Below are positions 10,330 through 19,307 of a DNA stretch of 64,000 nucleotides, in pieces (positions within the stretch are counted from its first letter, which is position 1; every line of letters begins with the position of its first letter). Under the pieces are notes generated by a model. It did no database searches. It had not been told where the DNA came from and was given only the letters and a program-made list of their open reading frames with translations. Origin of the DNA: Streptococcus suis (GTDB taxonomy: Bacteria; Bacillota; Bacilli; Lactobacillales; Streptococcaceae); NCBI RefSeq assembly GCF_024509525.1, contig NZ_JAMWEM010000002.1, positions 186,001-250,000 of the forward strand, read 5' to 3'. A program made the position numbers and the translations under genes.

Positions 10330-11748
10330 TCAAGAATTGGCTACACCAGAACGTGTCTGATCATAGTAAATTAGCTGTGGATTGAGGTTTTCTCCCAGTA
10401 ATTCTGTTGTTGTTACAGAAGTATAACCTTCTTTTGATAAGTAATCTAGAATAGCTGGTAAAGCATTTACTGTTGTGGGATGGATATCGTGGAGAAGAAG
10501 AATGCTCCCTGGATAAGTATTGCTTTGTACCTGTGAAAGAATAGCACCCGCATTTCGACTCTGCCAGTCATTTGAATCCACTGACCAATAAATGATAGGC
10601 TTATTGATAACAGTCATAACAGACTGATTTACTGCTCCATATGGAGGACGGACCAAGGTTGGCTCTACACCAGTTGCTTCCTTAATAGCTGCTTGTGTCT
10701 CTTCAATCTCCATGCGAACCTGATCAGCTGTTAAGCCTGTCAGAGACGGATGACTCCAGCTATGGTTGGCCACTTCGTGTCCCTCATCGATCATTCGCTT
10801 TAGAATATCTTCATTTCCTGCAACATTTTTCCCTAATACAAAGAAGGTTGCTTTGACACCGTATTTTTTGAGATAATCCAGGACCTGGGGTGTTGTTTCA
10901 CGATTCGGACCATCGTCAAATGTGATGGCCAAGCGTTTTTGGCTGGCTATTTTCTTTTGTTCTTCCTGATAGGCATCATAAGCAGCCCTATCCGTATCCG
11001 ATAGATAAGAGCTCTGTAAAATATCGTAAAATGCCGTAATTGGGACACTAATTTCCTTTACCCCATACGTGCTCTTTGGAACTTTCAAGGTCAGCTGACT
11101 GTTAGCATAGGAAAAAGAATAACTGCTAATATCACTAGCAATGAATTGATTGACTATATTTTCAACAGTTGACTGTTCCTGTCCTTTTTGGGTCAAAATT
11201 TGATTTAATTGCCCAGCAAAAATTGAATGCGCCAGATTTAAATCAGATAAAAATGTTCCAATCGTAAATACTTGATTATCAGTTGTCAACCACTGACTGT
11301 ATAGCGATGTTGATTCTTTTTTAGAAATAGAAAAACCATCAACGTGATAAGAAATTGCTTCTACACTTTGAATACTGACTCCTTGGAAACTACTTTTTTT
11401 CGATCTTGTTTCTACAAAAACGATGTCTGTCACACGCTTTTTTCTTTTTTTAGACGCGAACTTTTCATCTAAATATGTCTGAACTTTTTCGTTGATGGAT
11501 TCTAGAGGTTGACCATTTGTATCCTTAGGAATATAGGTAGAAATATAAGTAGTCCCTGAATAATAACTTTCATGGTAAAAATCACTTTTTGCTTGTAAGG
11601 CTGACTCTGTTTTCTCTATAAAACTCGTAGCATTCTTCGTTTCAAAATGACCAATTATTTTACTTGTAGTGAATAAAACAAGACTGACTAATAAGATAAC
11701 TGATAACAGTGCTAGAATAATTTTCTTCGTTGGTGTAGAATAATTCAC
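10330..11748 (-). CDS. pgdA: Peptidoglycan N-acetylglucosamine deacetylase
   Basis: Membrane-anchored extracellular protein of 472 residues. Residues about 10-30 form one membrane segment, followed by a middle domain of about 220 residues, then the NodB polysaccharide deacetylase domain. Metal and catalytic motifs are all present: ITFDDGPN (general-base Asp and metal Asp), HSWSHPSL (two metal His), RPPYGA, and LLLHDIHP. Deacetylation of peptidoglycan GlcNAc confers lysozyme resistance in streptococci. Length and architecture match pneumococcal PgdA. It is monocistronic, ends near the Fst-like locus, and has no obvious terminator of its own. Confidence 0.92.
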   Translation of the reverse strand: MNYSTPTKKIILALLSVILLVSLVLFTTSKIIGHFETKNATSFIEKTESALQAKSDFYHESYYSGTTYISTYIPKDTNGQPLESINEKVQTYLDEKFASKKRKKRVTDIVFVETRSKKSSFQGVSIQSVEAISYHVDGFSISKKESTSLYSQWLTTDNQVFTIGTFLSDLNLAHSIFAGQLNQILTQKGQEQSTVENIVNQFIASDISSYSFSYANSQLTLKVPKSTYGVKEISVPITAFYDILQSSYLSDTDRAAYDAYQEEQKKIASQKRLAITFDDGPNRETTPQVLDYLKKYGVKATFFVLGKNVAGNEDILKRMIDEGHEVANHSWSHPSLTGLTADQVRMEIEETQAAIKEATGVEPTLVRPPYGAVNQSVMTVINKPIIYWSVDSNDWQSRNAGAILSQVQSNTYPGSILLLHDIHPTTVNALPAILDYLSKEGYTSVTTTELLGENLNPQLIYYDQTRSGVANS

Positions 11749-11832
11749 TTCACTCTCCTAATCTAAAACTCATACTTACTACTTTCAAGCATATCAAAAA
11801 ATACGCTGATATTCAAGTTTCCTTTGTAGTTA

Positions 11833-11866
11833 AAAGAAAAGAATTTGGAATACATACTCCAAATTC
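11833..11866 (-). terminator. Terminator of gloA
   Basis: GAATTTGGA (11841-11849) pairs with TCCAAATTC (11858-11866); on the minus strand it is followed by TTTTC. The stem overlaps the gloA stop codon. Confidence 0.75.
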
Positions 11867-12249
11867 TAGTTTGCACGAATCACTTCTACACGGTAGCCAT
11901 CCGGATCTGTCACAAAGTAATAACGACCTGGGCTACCTGGCAAGCCTTTGATGTCTGTGGTTGGATAACCTAACTCCTTATGCTTGGCATTATCCCCTTC
12001 CAAGTCATCAGAAGAAAGTGCCAAGTGGGAGAACCCATCCCCGACAATGTAAGGACCGTGATCGTAATTATAGGTCAACTCAATCTCGAAGTCATCTCCA
12101 TCAAGCGCCAAGTAAACCAAGGTAAACTTGTGCTCTGGATAATCTTTGCGACGGGTTTCCTTAAATCCAAATGCCTCTTCATAAAATTTTTGAGATGCTT
12201 CTAAGTTCTCCACACGCAAACAAGCGTGTAACATTTTTTTACTTGCCAT
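11866..12249 (-). CDS. gloA: Lactoylglutathione lyase / glyoxalase I family protein
   Basis: Protein of 127 residues with the vicinal-oxygen-chelate fold (two beta-alpha-beta-beta-beta repeats). Metal-site regions are readable: MLHACLRVENLEAS at the N-terminus, FEIELTYNYD, GFSHLALS and a C-terminal DPDGYRVEVI. It would detoxify methylglyoxal. The ATG at 12249 follows AAAGGAG; longer upstream in-frame sequence crosses the gpmA terminator and is not coding. Confidence 0.92.
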   Translation of the reverse strand: MASKKMLHACLRVENLEASQKFYEEAFGFKETRRKDYPEHKFTLVYLALDGDDFEIELTYNYDHGPYIVGDGFSHLALSSDDLEGDNAKHKELGYPTTDIKGLPGSPGRYYFVTDPDGYRVEVIRAN

Positions 12250-12318
12250 CTTCTTCTCCTTTGTTTTTGATAAATTAAGTATAGCATACTGCTGGTAAAA
12301 AATCTGAATTCCCGCACC

Positions 12319-12349
12319 AAAAAACACCCGAGCAAGCTCAGGTGTTACT
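12319..12349 (-). terminator. Terminator of gpmA
   Basis: An 11-bp stem (12323-12333 with 12336-12346) with a 2-nt loop, followed by T-residues on the minus strand. Confidence 0.85.
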
Positions 12350-12352
12350 AAA

Positions 12353-13045
12353 TTATGCTTCCAAGTAATACTCTTTCACAATGTTCAAGTTTTCATCCAA
12401 TTCGAATACAAGTGGTGGGAAGTTTGGAATTTCCACATCCATGATTTCGTCATCAGATAATTGTTTGATGTGTTTTACAAGAGCACGGATTGAGTTACCG
12501 TGTGCACCAACGAAAACATTTTTACCATCTTTAAGAGCTGGAGCAATTTTATCTTCCCAGAATGGAAGGGCACGCTCAAGCGTTACTTTCAAGTTTTCAG
12601 CATCTGGAATAACTGAATCATCAAGGTGTGCATAACGACGGTCAGTGTGTGCTGAGTGAGCATCATCTTTAGCCATTTCTGGTGGCAACGTATCGTATGA
12701 ACGACGCCAGATGTGAACTTGCTCATCACCGAATTGTGCAGCAGCTTCAGCTTTATCCTTACCAGTCAAACCACCATAATGACGCTCGTTCAAACGCCAA
12801 GATTTTTCAACTGGTACCCACAATTGATCAGATGCTTCAAGCGCCAAGTTTGTTGTCTTAATCGCACGTTTCAACACTGAAGTGAATGCAAGGTCAAATT
12901 CGATACCCGCTTCTTTGATCAATTTACCTGCATCAATTGCTTGTTGTGTACCTTTTTCAGATAAATCAACATCCGCCCAACCAGTGAAAAGGTTAGCTTT
13001 GTTCCATTCAGACTCACCGTGGCGAGCAAAAACCAATTTTACCAT
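12353..13045 (-). CDS. gpmA: 2,3-bisphosphoglycerate-dependent phosphoglycerate mutase
   Basis: Glycolytic enzyme of 230 residues interconverting 3- and 2-phosphoglycerate. Motifs: [10 protein letters not shown] with the phospho-histidine, [12 protein letters not shown], and the second catalytic histidine in [12 protein letters not shown]. The length is typical for the dPGM family. The ATG at 13045 follows AAAGGAG; an upstream in-frame extension of 35 codons lies in the leader and has no ribosome site. Confidence 0.97.
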   Translation of the reverse strand: MVKLVFARHGESEWNKANLFTGWADVDLSEKGTQQAIDAGKLIKEAGIEFDLAFTSVLKRAIKTTNLALEASDQLWVPVEKSWRLNERHYGGLTGKDKAEAAAQFGDEQVHIWRRSYDTLPPEMAKDDAHSAHTDRRYAHLDDSVIPDAENLKVTLERALPFWEDKIAPALKDGKNVFVGAHGNSIRALVKHIKQLSDDEIMDVEIPNFPPLVFELDENLNIVKEYYLEA

Positions 13046-13179
13046 TAATGGATTCTCCTTTAAATTTTGAGGTTTCCCTCTGATACCATTCCATTTTACA
13101 CAAAAAATTGAAAAAATGCTACTATTTCCATCATTTTTCCAAAAGTCCAATGATTTAGTTCGTATTCTTGTGACTATAC

Positions 13180-13650
13180 TTGGGTATATTGAATATTAAG
13201 AAAACCGATGATACCACCGGTGCACCACTTCAAGGAGCTGTCTTTAGTGTTGTTCGTGCCTCATCTGGTGTGGAAGTTGGTCAAATTACCACAGATGCCA
13301 ACGGAGTAGCTAGTCTATCTGGTCTTCTTTATACAGATTATACAATTACCGAGGTTACTGCTCCTAAAGGTTATATCCTTAATACGACACCTATACCGGT
13401 AACCGCAACTGACTTCGATTTAACGACCTTTAATGCCTATGTCAATGTCACAAATAAAGCTGAATCAGTGCCACCAACTTCTAGCTCATCTACTTCAACA
13501 GATCCATCTACCACTTCCAACAATACCACTCCTCCATCAGCTGGGAAAACAGTTCTTCCTTCTACAGGAGACATGGCTTCACTTCCTATTTTATTAGCAG
13601 GTTTCATGCTCCTAGTTCTTGCTAGTTTTGTTGTTTTTCGAAACGAATAA
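13180..13650 (+). pseudogene. 3' remnant of a Cna-B/SpaA-type LPXTG surface protein
   Basis: The 156-codon reading frame encodes one complete Cna-B (SpaA-like, prealbumin fold) repeat, from about KKTDDTTGAPLQGAVFSV to VTNKAE, with TITEVTAPKGY near its end. A Ser/Thr/Pro linker follows, then the sortase signal LPSTGD, a hydrophobic helix and a short tail ending FRNE. No signal peptide exists: an in-frame TGA sits at 13171, the only possible starts are TTG codons, and no ribosome site is present. A protein without a signal peptide could not reach sortase, so this is read as the tail of a once larger adhesin or pilin-like gene. A transcription terminator follows. Confidence 0.8.
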
Positions 13651-13671
13651 CTAGTTGGAATCACGAAACTA

Positions 13672-13694
13672 GCCCACCGCATGGTGAGCTTTTT
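13672..13694 (+). terminator. Terminator after the LPXTG remnant
   Basis: GCCCACC (13672-13678), loop GCAT, GGTGAGC (13683-13689), then TTTTT. It survives from the ancestral surface-protein gene. Confidence 0.8.
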
Positions 13695-13820
13695 CATTAC
13701 ACTTGGACTTGCTCTTCTAAAAAATCAGTCCCTAGACAGATTCCCATTCTCTGCAAAAATACAGAAAAAATGATATAATGGCAAAGCTGAGTAAATGGAA
13801 ATGAGGAGTCAATACTCACT

Positions 13821-15011
13821 ATGAACTTAAAAAGAGTAGCAATTGTATCTGCTTACCGTTCTGCTATCGGCAGCTTCGGAGGCAGTCTAAAAGACATTGA
13901 ACTAGCTGACTTAGGAGCTCAAGTTCTAAAAGCAGCATTAAAAAATAGAAACATTCCAGTAGACAGTATCGACGAAGTGATCTTTGGAAATGTTCTCTCA
14001 GCAGGGCATGGACAAAATATTGCTCGCCAGATTGCTCTCAAAGCTGGACTTCCAGAAACAACTTCCGCATACACTGTTAACAAAGTTTGTGGCTCAGGTC
14101 TCAAATCAGTCCTCCTTGCTGCCCAATCCATTATGCTAGGTGACAATGATGTGGTTGTTGCTGGAGGTATCGAAATCATGAGTCAGGCCCCCTACCTCTC
14201 CAAATCTAGTCGATTTGGAAGCAAGTTAGGTCATATCTCCCTAGAAGATTCCATGCTGACAGACGGCCTTACAGATGCCTTCAATGACTACCACATGGGC
14301 ATTACAGCTGAAAATGTGGCTGTGCGCTATCAAGTCAGTCGTGAAGCCCAAGACGCCTTTGCATACGCTAGTCAAGAAAAAGCTGCAAAAGCTATTGCTG
14401 AAGGGCGTTTTCTAGATGAAATTATTCCCATTACTCTAAAAACTCGAAAAGGTGAAACGGTTTTTTCGACAGACGAATACCCTCGTCTAACTCCGCTTGA
14501 GAAATTGGCAACTTTGCGACCTTCCTTCAAAAAAGACGGTACGGTCACTGCTGCTAATGCTTCCGGCATCAATGATGGCTGTGCCGTCCTTGTACTCATG
14601 TCTGAGAAGAAAGTAGAGGAGCTCAACCTCACTCCACTTGCCTATATTGAGGCCTATGCAACAAGCGGTTTAGATCCCGCATTGATGGGGCTTGGACCTA
14701 TTACTGCTAGCCAAAAAGCGCTACAAAAACTGAATAAAACAGTCGAGGATATTGATCTATTCGAACTCAACGAGGCATTTGCAGCCCAATCAATTCCAGT
14801 TGTCAAACAACTCGGCATTGATCCTGCAAAAGTCAATGTCAACGGTGGAGCCATCGCCCTTGGCCATCCAATCGGAGCCAGTGGTAGTCGAATCCTAGTC
14901 ACTCTGATTCACGAATTAATCAAGCAAGAAAAAGAGCTTGGTCTTTGCTCACTTTGTATCGGAGGCGGTCAAGGCATCTCCCTCATCGTTGCCAATGCGC
15001 AAACACCTTAA
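13821..15011 (+). CDS. Acetyl-CoA C-acetyltransferase (thiolase), first step of the mevalonate pathway
   Basis: Thiolase of 396 residues condensing two acetyl-CoA to acetoacetyl-CoA. The nucleophilic cysteine is in NKVCGSGLKS, the histidine in NGGAIALGHPIGASGSR, and the second cysteine in LCIGGGQG. It lies 28 nt before mvaS and heads the mevalonate operon, supplying the substrate of MvaS. A TATAAT box near 13775 precedes it. GAGGAG lies 12-13 nt before the ATG, and GAGT/ACTC in this interval could fold and shorten the spacing. Confidence 0.93.
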   Translation: MNLKRVAIVSAYRSAIGSFGGSLKDIELADLGAQVLKAALKNRNIPVDSIDEVIFGNVLSAGHGQNIARQIALKAGLPETTSAYTVNKVCGSGLKSVLLAAQSIMLGDNDVVVAGGIEIMSQAPYLSKSSRFGSKLGHISLEDSMLTDGLTDAFNDYHMGITAENVAVRYQVSREAQDAFAYASQEKAAKAIAEGRFLDEIIPITLKTRKGETVFSTDEYPRLTPLEKLATLRPSFKKDGTVTAANASGINDGCAVLVLMSEKKVEELNLTPLAYIEAYATSGLDPALMGLGPITASQKALQKLNKTVEDIDLFELNEAFAAQSIPVVKQLGIDPAKVNVNGGAIALGHPIGASGSRILVTLIHELIKQEKELGLCSLCIGGGQGISLIVANAQTP

Positions 15012-15039
15012 CCTATCATTTGTACACAAAGGATATATT

Positions 15040-16194
15040 ATGAACATCGGTATTGATAAAATCGGTTTTGCGGCACCCGATTACGTTTTAGATTTGGCTG
15101 ATTTAGCCCAAGCCCGCAACATCGACCCCAATAAATATAAAATTGGACTTCTCCAATCAGAAATGGCTGTCACTCCAGTCACACAAGATATCATCTCACT
15201 CGGCGCTCAAGCTGCTGCAGCTATCTTGACAGAAGAAGATAAACAAATCATTGACATGGTTATTGTCGGTACAGAATCTAGCGTAGATCAAAGTAAGGCT
15301 GCTGCCGTCACCATTCATGGATTACTCGGTATTCAGCCCTTCGCTCGCTCCATCGAGATGAAGGAGGCTTGTTACGGCGCAACGGCTGGACTAAGTCTTG
15401 CCAAAAGCCATATCGCTCAATTCCCAGAATCAAAAGTCCTAGTCATCGCTAGCGACATCGCAAAGTATGGAGTCGCTTCTGGCGGTGAACCTACCCAAGG
15501 TGCTGGTGCAGTTGCCATGTTGGTAACTGCAAACCCACGAATTTTGGTCCTCAACAATGATAATGTCTGCCAGACCCGCGACATCTATGACTTCTGGCGA
15601 CCAAACTATGAGAAGTATCCTCGCGTTGATGGCCGCTTCTCAACAGAACAGTATACTGACTGCTTGACCACAACCTTTGATTATTACCAGCAAAAAACGG
15701 GTAAATCGCTTGAAGATTTTGCGGCTATGTGCTTGCATATACCCTTCTCCAAGCAAGGTCTTAAAGGTTTGCAAGCCATTGCTAAAAACGAAGAGACCCT
15801 CAATCGATTGACAGAACGTTTCCAAGAAGCCATCGTCTATAACAAGGTTGTCGGCAATATCTACACTGGCTCCATCTTCCTCTCCTTCCTTTCCCTTTTG
15901 GAAAATAGCAGAGCGTTAGAGGCAGGGGATCAAATCCTCTTTTATAGCTATGGTAGCGGTGCTGTCTGTGAAATTTTCAGCGGTTCCCTTGTTGAAGGAT
16001 ACCAGAAACAGTTGGACCAAAATCGCTTAGAAACATTGAATCAACGAACCAAGCTGAGCGTGGAAGAATATGAAAATATCTTCTTCCAAGAAATCAGCCT
16101 AGACGAAACAGGTACGGCTATCGACCTACCTGTAGACCCAACACCATTTGCTCTTATCCAAGTAGATAAGCACAAACGTATCTATCGTAAATAA
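15040..16194 (+). CDS. mvaS: Hydroxymethylglutaryl-CoA synthase
   Basis: Enzyme of 384 residues that condenses acetoacetyl-CoA with acetyl-CoA to HMG-CoA. The family's catalytic cysteine is in KEACYGATAGL, the general-base glutamate region follows IVGTESSVDQSKA, and the histidine is in CLHIPFSKQGLKG. The ATG at 15040 follows AAAGGA; a longer in-frame start at 14938 lies inside the thiolase gene and is not used. It is the second gene of the thiolase-mvaS-mvaA operon. Confidence 0.96.
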   Translation: MNIGIDKIGFAAPDYVLDLADLAQARNIDPNKYKIGLLQSEMAVTPVTQDIISLGAQAAAAILTEEDKQIIDMVIVGTESSVDQSKAAAVTIHGLLGIQPFARSIEMKEACYGATAGLSLAKSHIAQFPESKVLVIASDIAKYGVASGGEPTQGAGAVAMLVTANPRILVLNNDNVCQTRDIYDFWRPNYEKYPRVDGRFSTEQYTDCLTTTFDYYQQKTGKSLEDFAAMCLHIPFSKQGLKGLQAIAKNEETLNRLTERFQEAIVYNKVVGNIYTGSIFLSFLSLLENSRALEAGDQILFYSYGSGAVCEIFSGSLVEGYQKQLDQNRLETLNQRTKLSVEEYENIFFQEISLDETGTAIDLPVDPTPFALIQVDKHKRIYRK

Positions 16195-16205
16195 AAGCCA
16201 AAACG

Positions 16206-16236
16206 GCGCCCTTTGGCTCTCTCCAAGGGCGCTTTT
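16206..16236 (+). terminator. Intergenic hairpin between mvaS and mvaA (terminator or attenuator)
   Basis: GCGCCCTTTGG (16206-16216) pairs with CCAAGGGCGC (16223-16232), followed by TTTT. As mvaA lacks a clear separate promoter after it, this may set the mvaA dose by partial termination. Confidence 0.7.
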
Positions 16237-16254
16237 CGCTAGAAAGAAGAAACT

Positions 16255-17514
16255 ATGTCTCATTTCTCAGGATTCTATAAAAAATCACGTCAAGAACGCA
16301 TTGACATCCTCCACCAAAACAATCCTCTATCTGCAGAAAATCTTGACATCCTCCATAAGGACAGTAACCTATCAGAAGCTATCGCTGGTAAGATGGCGGA
16401 AAACCATCTCGGAACCTTTGCTCTGCCCCTCTCGGTTCTGCCTGAATTACTTGTGGATGGCCAGGTTTACTCTGTTCCCATGGTAACAGAAGAGCCTTCT
16501 GTGGTTGCCGCTGCTTCTTTCGGCGCCAAAATCATCGCTCGGTCTGGTGGTTTGACAACTACCATCCACAATCGCATCATGATTGGACAAGTGGCACTCT
16601 TTGATGTTCCTGACCATAGCAAAGCAAGTCAGGCTATTCTCGACCAGAAAGCGAGTATTTTAGAAGCTGCCAATCAAGCTCATCCATCGATTGTGAAACG
16701 GGGCGGAGGAGCACGTGATTTAACCGTGGAAAGCAAGGATGAGTTTCTGATTGTCTATCTTCAGGTGGATGTCCAAGAAGCTATGGGCGCCAATATCCTC
16801 AATAACATGCTGGAAGCCATTAAGGAGGACTTGGAAGAACTCAGCCGGGGACAGGCCTTGATGGGAATTCTGTCCAACTATGCGACCGAATCTCTGGTCA
16901 CTGCCCAGTGCCGTCTTGCCATCTCTAGTCTGGCTACAAGCTTTGCTATTGCCCAAGAAACAGCTCAAAAAATTGCCCTAGCTAGCAAGCTGGCCCAGGT
17001 GGACCCTTATCGAGCCGCCACCCATAACAAGGGGATTTTTAACGGCATCGATGCTGTGGTGATTGCGACTGGAAATGACTGGCGAGCGGTTGAGGCCGGT
17101 GCTCATGCTTTTGCGAGTCGTGATGGACATTACAAGGGACTCTCTACTTGGTCAATCGATGGGGAGCACTTAATCGGCTCCATCACCCTGCCCCTACCTA
17201 TCGCCTCGGTTGGGGGCTCGATCGGGCTCAATCCCAAGGTGGCAGTTGCTTTTGACCTGCTCAACCAGCCAAAGGCCCGCCAACTAGCCTCCATCATCGC
17301 TTCTGTCGGGCTCTGTCAAAACTTTGCAGCCCTGCGTGCGCTGGTCACTTCTGGCATTCAGGCTGGTCATATGAAACTCCATGCCAAATCCCTAGCCCTC
17401 CTTGCTGGCGCTGAGGAACAGGAAGTGGACCTATTGGCCCAACTCCTGCGCAAAGAAAAACACAGCAACCTAGAAACTGCACAAAAACTATTGGCTACAA
17501 TGAGAGAAAAGTAA
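16255..17514 (+). CDS. mvaA: Hydroxymethylglutaryl-CoA reductase, class II
   Basis: Enzyme of 419 residues that reduces HMG-CoA to mevalonate for isoprenoid (undecaprenol) synthesis. Readable motifs: ENHLGTFALPL, the catalytic glutamate in VTEEPSVVAA, the lysine in THNKGIFNGIDAV, the aspartate in GNDWRAVEAG, and the C-terminal histidine in QAGHMKLH. The class II form matches other Gram-positive cocci. The mid-gene part is noticeably richer in GC than the flanks. Downstream kinases (mvaK1, mvaD, mvaK2) are not in this window. Confidence 0.96.
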   Translation: MSHFSGFYKKSRQERIDILHQNNPLSAENLDILHKDSNLSEAIAGKMAENHLGTFALPLSVLPELLVDGQVYSVPMVTEEPSVVAAASFGAKIIARSGGLTTTIHNRIMIGQVALFDVPDHSKASQAILDQKASILEAANQAHPSIVKRGGGARDLTVESKDEFLIVYLQVDVQEAMGANILNNMLEAIKEDLEELSRGQALMGILSNYATESLVTAQCRLAISSLATSFAIAQETAQKIALASKLAQVDPYRAATHNKGIFNGIDAVVIATGNDWRAVEAGAHAFASRDGHYKGLSTWSIDGEHLIGSITLPLPIASVGGSIGLNPKVAVAFDLLNQPKARQLASIIASVGLCQNFAALRALVTSGIQAGHMKLHAKSLALLAGAEEQEVDLLAQLLRKEKHSNLETAQKLLATMREK

Positions 17515-17518
17515 AAAA

Positions 17519-17778
17519 CAAAGTGCTCTTGGATCTTCCAAAGAGCACTTTTACTTGAAAAAGTTAGCCAAACAATGAGAGTTTTCAAGAGAGTAACAAG
17601 AAAGATGATCTCAAACTTTTTTACGCTAAAAAACTCAATCTACCAAATATATGCAATCACACTAGCTAAACCTTCTGAAATTTGACCATTACAAAATACT
17701 TCCTGTCTCTAGTTTACTAGATTTCAACAGAAGTGTTTTCCGTGTGTCTCATTTTAAAGGGCTAGCGCCATGTTCTAA
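17519..17778 (-). pseudogene. Decayed second copy of the Fst-like toxin unit
   Basis: The gap after mvaA carries a diverged copy of the 10.05-10.29 kb unit in the same order: terminator hairpin (17520-17551), a reading frame for KKFEIIFLVTLLKTLIVWL (about 17562-17625), a start region ATGGTCAAATT (17679-17689), a 5' hairpin (17693-17704 with 17728-17739) and a promoter (TTAGAA-16-TAAAAT, 17751-17778). About 60 extra bases sit between the start codon and the conserved core and bring an in-frame TAG, and the stop codon of copy 1 is shifted out of frame. No antitoxin-side repeat is evident at the mvaA end. No other gene is seen in this 260-bp gap. Confidence 0.5.
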
Positions 17779-18053
17779 CCAAACCAAGACTTATTAATCT
17801 TTTCCGCATCTTTTATTTTACGAGGGCCTGTTCCATAACGCTCTGCATCTACGTCTTCCTTGTATGGTAACAAGACCGATAATAGTATATAGAGCGCAAT
17901 TGCCATCAGTCCCAGGCGTCCAAGTAAACAAAGGATGAAAAATACTCCACGAGTAATTGTTAGGTCCCAACCAAAGCGAGCTGACAGTCCTGCTAACACC
18001 CCTGAAACCAACTTATTTTGTTTTTGCCTAAATAAATTTAATCTATCGAACAT
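17775..18053 (-). CDS. PspC-domain membrane protein (LiaY-like)
   Basis: Small protein of 92 residues. The PspC domain (about residues 5-65) starts with NLFRQKQNKLVSGVLAGLSA and includes a hydrophobic helix (ALYILLSVLLPY). PspC proteins act in envelope stress responses; in Gram-positive bacteria a PspC protein called LiaY follows the LiaX-type DUF4097 protein, which is the arrangement here. Its start overlaps the upstream DUF4097 gene by 11 nt. Its stop codon overlaps the promoter of the decayed toxin-like unit. Confidence 0.82.
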   Translation of the reverse strand: MFDRLNLFRQKQNKLVSGVLAGLSARFGWDLTITRGVFFILCLLGRLGLMAIALYILLSVLLPYKEDVDAERYGTGPRKIKDAEKINKSWFG

Positions 18054-18804
18054 CCTTCACTCCTTTCACAAGCAAGCTACTCCTATCCGTCTGCATTTTT
18101 AAGTAAAGCATCTCTTTCCCTGTTTTTTCACAGTAGCAAGGACTGACTTTTTTCTTATGATTAATATAGACTTGTCCAGAGTAACTTTCCAAACGTCCAA
18201 TAATCCCTTGATTCTTCGCTAAAATCAGATGTATAGGTGCTTGACTGACTTGAAGATAGAGGTGCTGAGGAAATTGGCCGTAGCCATTAATACGAATATC
18301 CTGTTGTTTTTTATCCGTCTTGCTACGGATGGAAATATCTTCAAAAGGAAGATAATCCAACTTCACATCTGCACGTCCTATTTGTAAATCTAGAATCCCT
18401 AATTGTTGATCTGGTAAGGATACAGTAAGCTGACAAGGAACTGTTGAGGTAAAATGCAATCCTTTCTGTTCCACATATAATTGTGGCAACACTGCTTGAT
18501 CGGTTTGTTGAGGATAGATTAATTTGATATGAATCTGTCCTGTCTTAGACTTGTTAAAAGTAACTTTCCCCTCTATCAAGCTCAGAAAAAGTGACTCAAT
18601 TCCTTCAAAGCTATATTCCTGCTTCAGTTTGGAGGAGGAGAATACCTTTAAACTAGGGAGGGTAAAACTCAACTTAGTTTTTTCCTCAACAAAAAGCACA
18701 TCTGGCCTATCTTCAAATTCCAAAAAACAAGCGCGTGCTTCTTCCTTCGTCAACACTCCTTTTTCATATAGCTCAATCAAGCGTTCTTGTTGTTCCTGTG
18801 CCAT
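18043..18804 (-). CDS. DUF4097 family protein with N-terminal short helical domain (LiaX-like)
   Basis: Protein of 253 residues. The first 25 residues (RLIELYEKGVLTKEEA) look like the short helical oligomerisation region found in LiaX-type proteins, and the remainder is beta-rich with the repetitive style of DUF4097 (LGILDLQIGRADVKLDYLPF, IRSKTDKKQQDIRINGYGQF). There is no signal peptide. In enterococci LiaX senses cell-envelope antimicrobials; that role here is by analogy. It forms a two-gene operon with the PspC gene. Confidence 0.72.
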   Translation of the reverse strand: MAQEQQERLIELYEKGVLTKEEARACFLEFEDRPDVLFVEEKTKLSFTLPSLKVFSSSKLKQEYSFEGIESLFLSLIEGKVTFNKSKTGQIHIKLIYPQQTDQAVLPQLYVEQKGLHFTSTVPCQLTVSLPDQQLGILDLQIGRADVKLDYLPFEDISIRSKTDKKQQDIRINGYGQFPQHLYLQVSQAPIHLILAKNQGIIGRLESYSGQVYINHKKKVSPCYCEKTGKEMLYLKMQTDRSSLLVKGVKDVR

Positions 18805-18844
18805 ACCCTTACCTCGATTCTATTCTAGTATATCATAATCACCA

Positions 18845-18871
18845 ATAAAAAAATCAGCCCGAGGACTGATT
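18845..18871 (-). terminator. Terminator of the tex-sprT transcript
   Basis: AATCAG (18852-18857) pairs with CTGATT (18866-18871), then T-run on the minus strand. Confidence 0.75.
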
Positions 18872-18881
18872 CTATATTCTT

Positions 18882-19307
18882 TCAAAGTAAGTTTCCCCTA
18901 CACTTGCCACATCGGTATTTTTTTAGGTCAATGCGGCGCTTGCGCTGGTAGACTTGTCCACAGGACTGACAGGTATACAGCAGGCTAGGCTTGGCAGTTT
19001 GTTCCAGTTTGGGAGCATAGCGCAGGCCGTCCACAGCAGCTAACAGTTCCTTAAAATCCCTGTCTCCGTGCCGATAACCTTTCTTCTCAAAGTAGAGATG
19101 GTAATGGCAAAGCTCATGGCGGACAATCTTCCGAAAGACTTCTAAGCCTTGCTCCTCCAAATGTTTCGGATTAAAGTCCAAATGGCCATCTTTTGGAAAA
19201 AAGCGACCACCCGTTGAGCGTAATCGTCTGTTCCAGACAGCCTGATGCCGAAATTCCTTACCGAAGTCTTGCAGGGAAACTTCCTGCACATACTTATTCA
19301 GATCCAT
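18882..19307 (-). CDS. SprT-like zinc metalloprotease family protein
   Basis: Protein of 141 residues. The metalloprotease motif HELCHYH (about residues 65-71) is intact, followed by a C-terminal zinc ribbon with two Cys pairs ([14 protein letters not shown] and CGKC). SprT proteins are related to the SPRTN DNA-protein crosslink proteases, but the bacterial function is not settled. It overlaps the end of tex by 14 nt and is co-transcribed with it. Confidence 0.88.
   Translation of the reverse strand: MDLNKYVQEVSLQDFGKEFRHQAVWNRRLRSTGGRFFPKDGHLDFNPKHLEEQGLEVFRKIVRHELCHYHLYFEKKGYRHGDRDFKELLAAVDGLRYAPKLEQTAKPSLLYTCQSCGQVYQRKRRIDLKKYRCGKCRGNLL

Noticed and set aside
17367..17588. 72-codon minus-strand ORF overlapping the end of mvaA
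   Set aside because: Most of it is antisense to mvaA. Only its first part corresponds to the decayed toxin-like peptide; the rest reads through a terminator hairpin.
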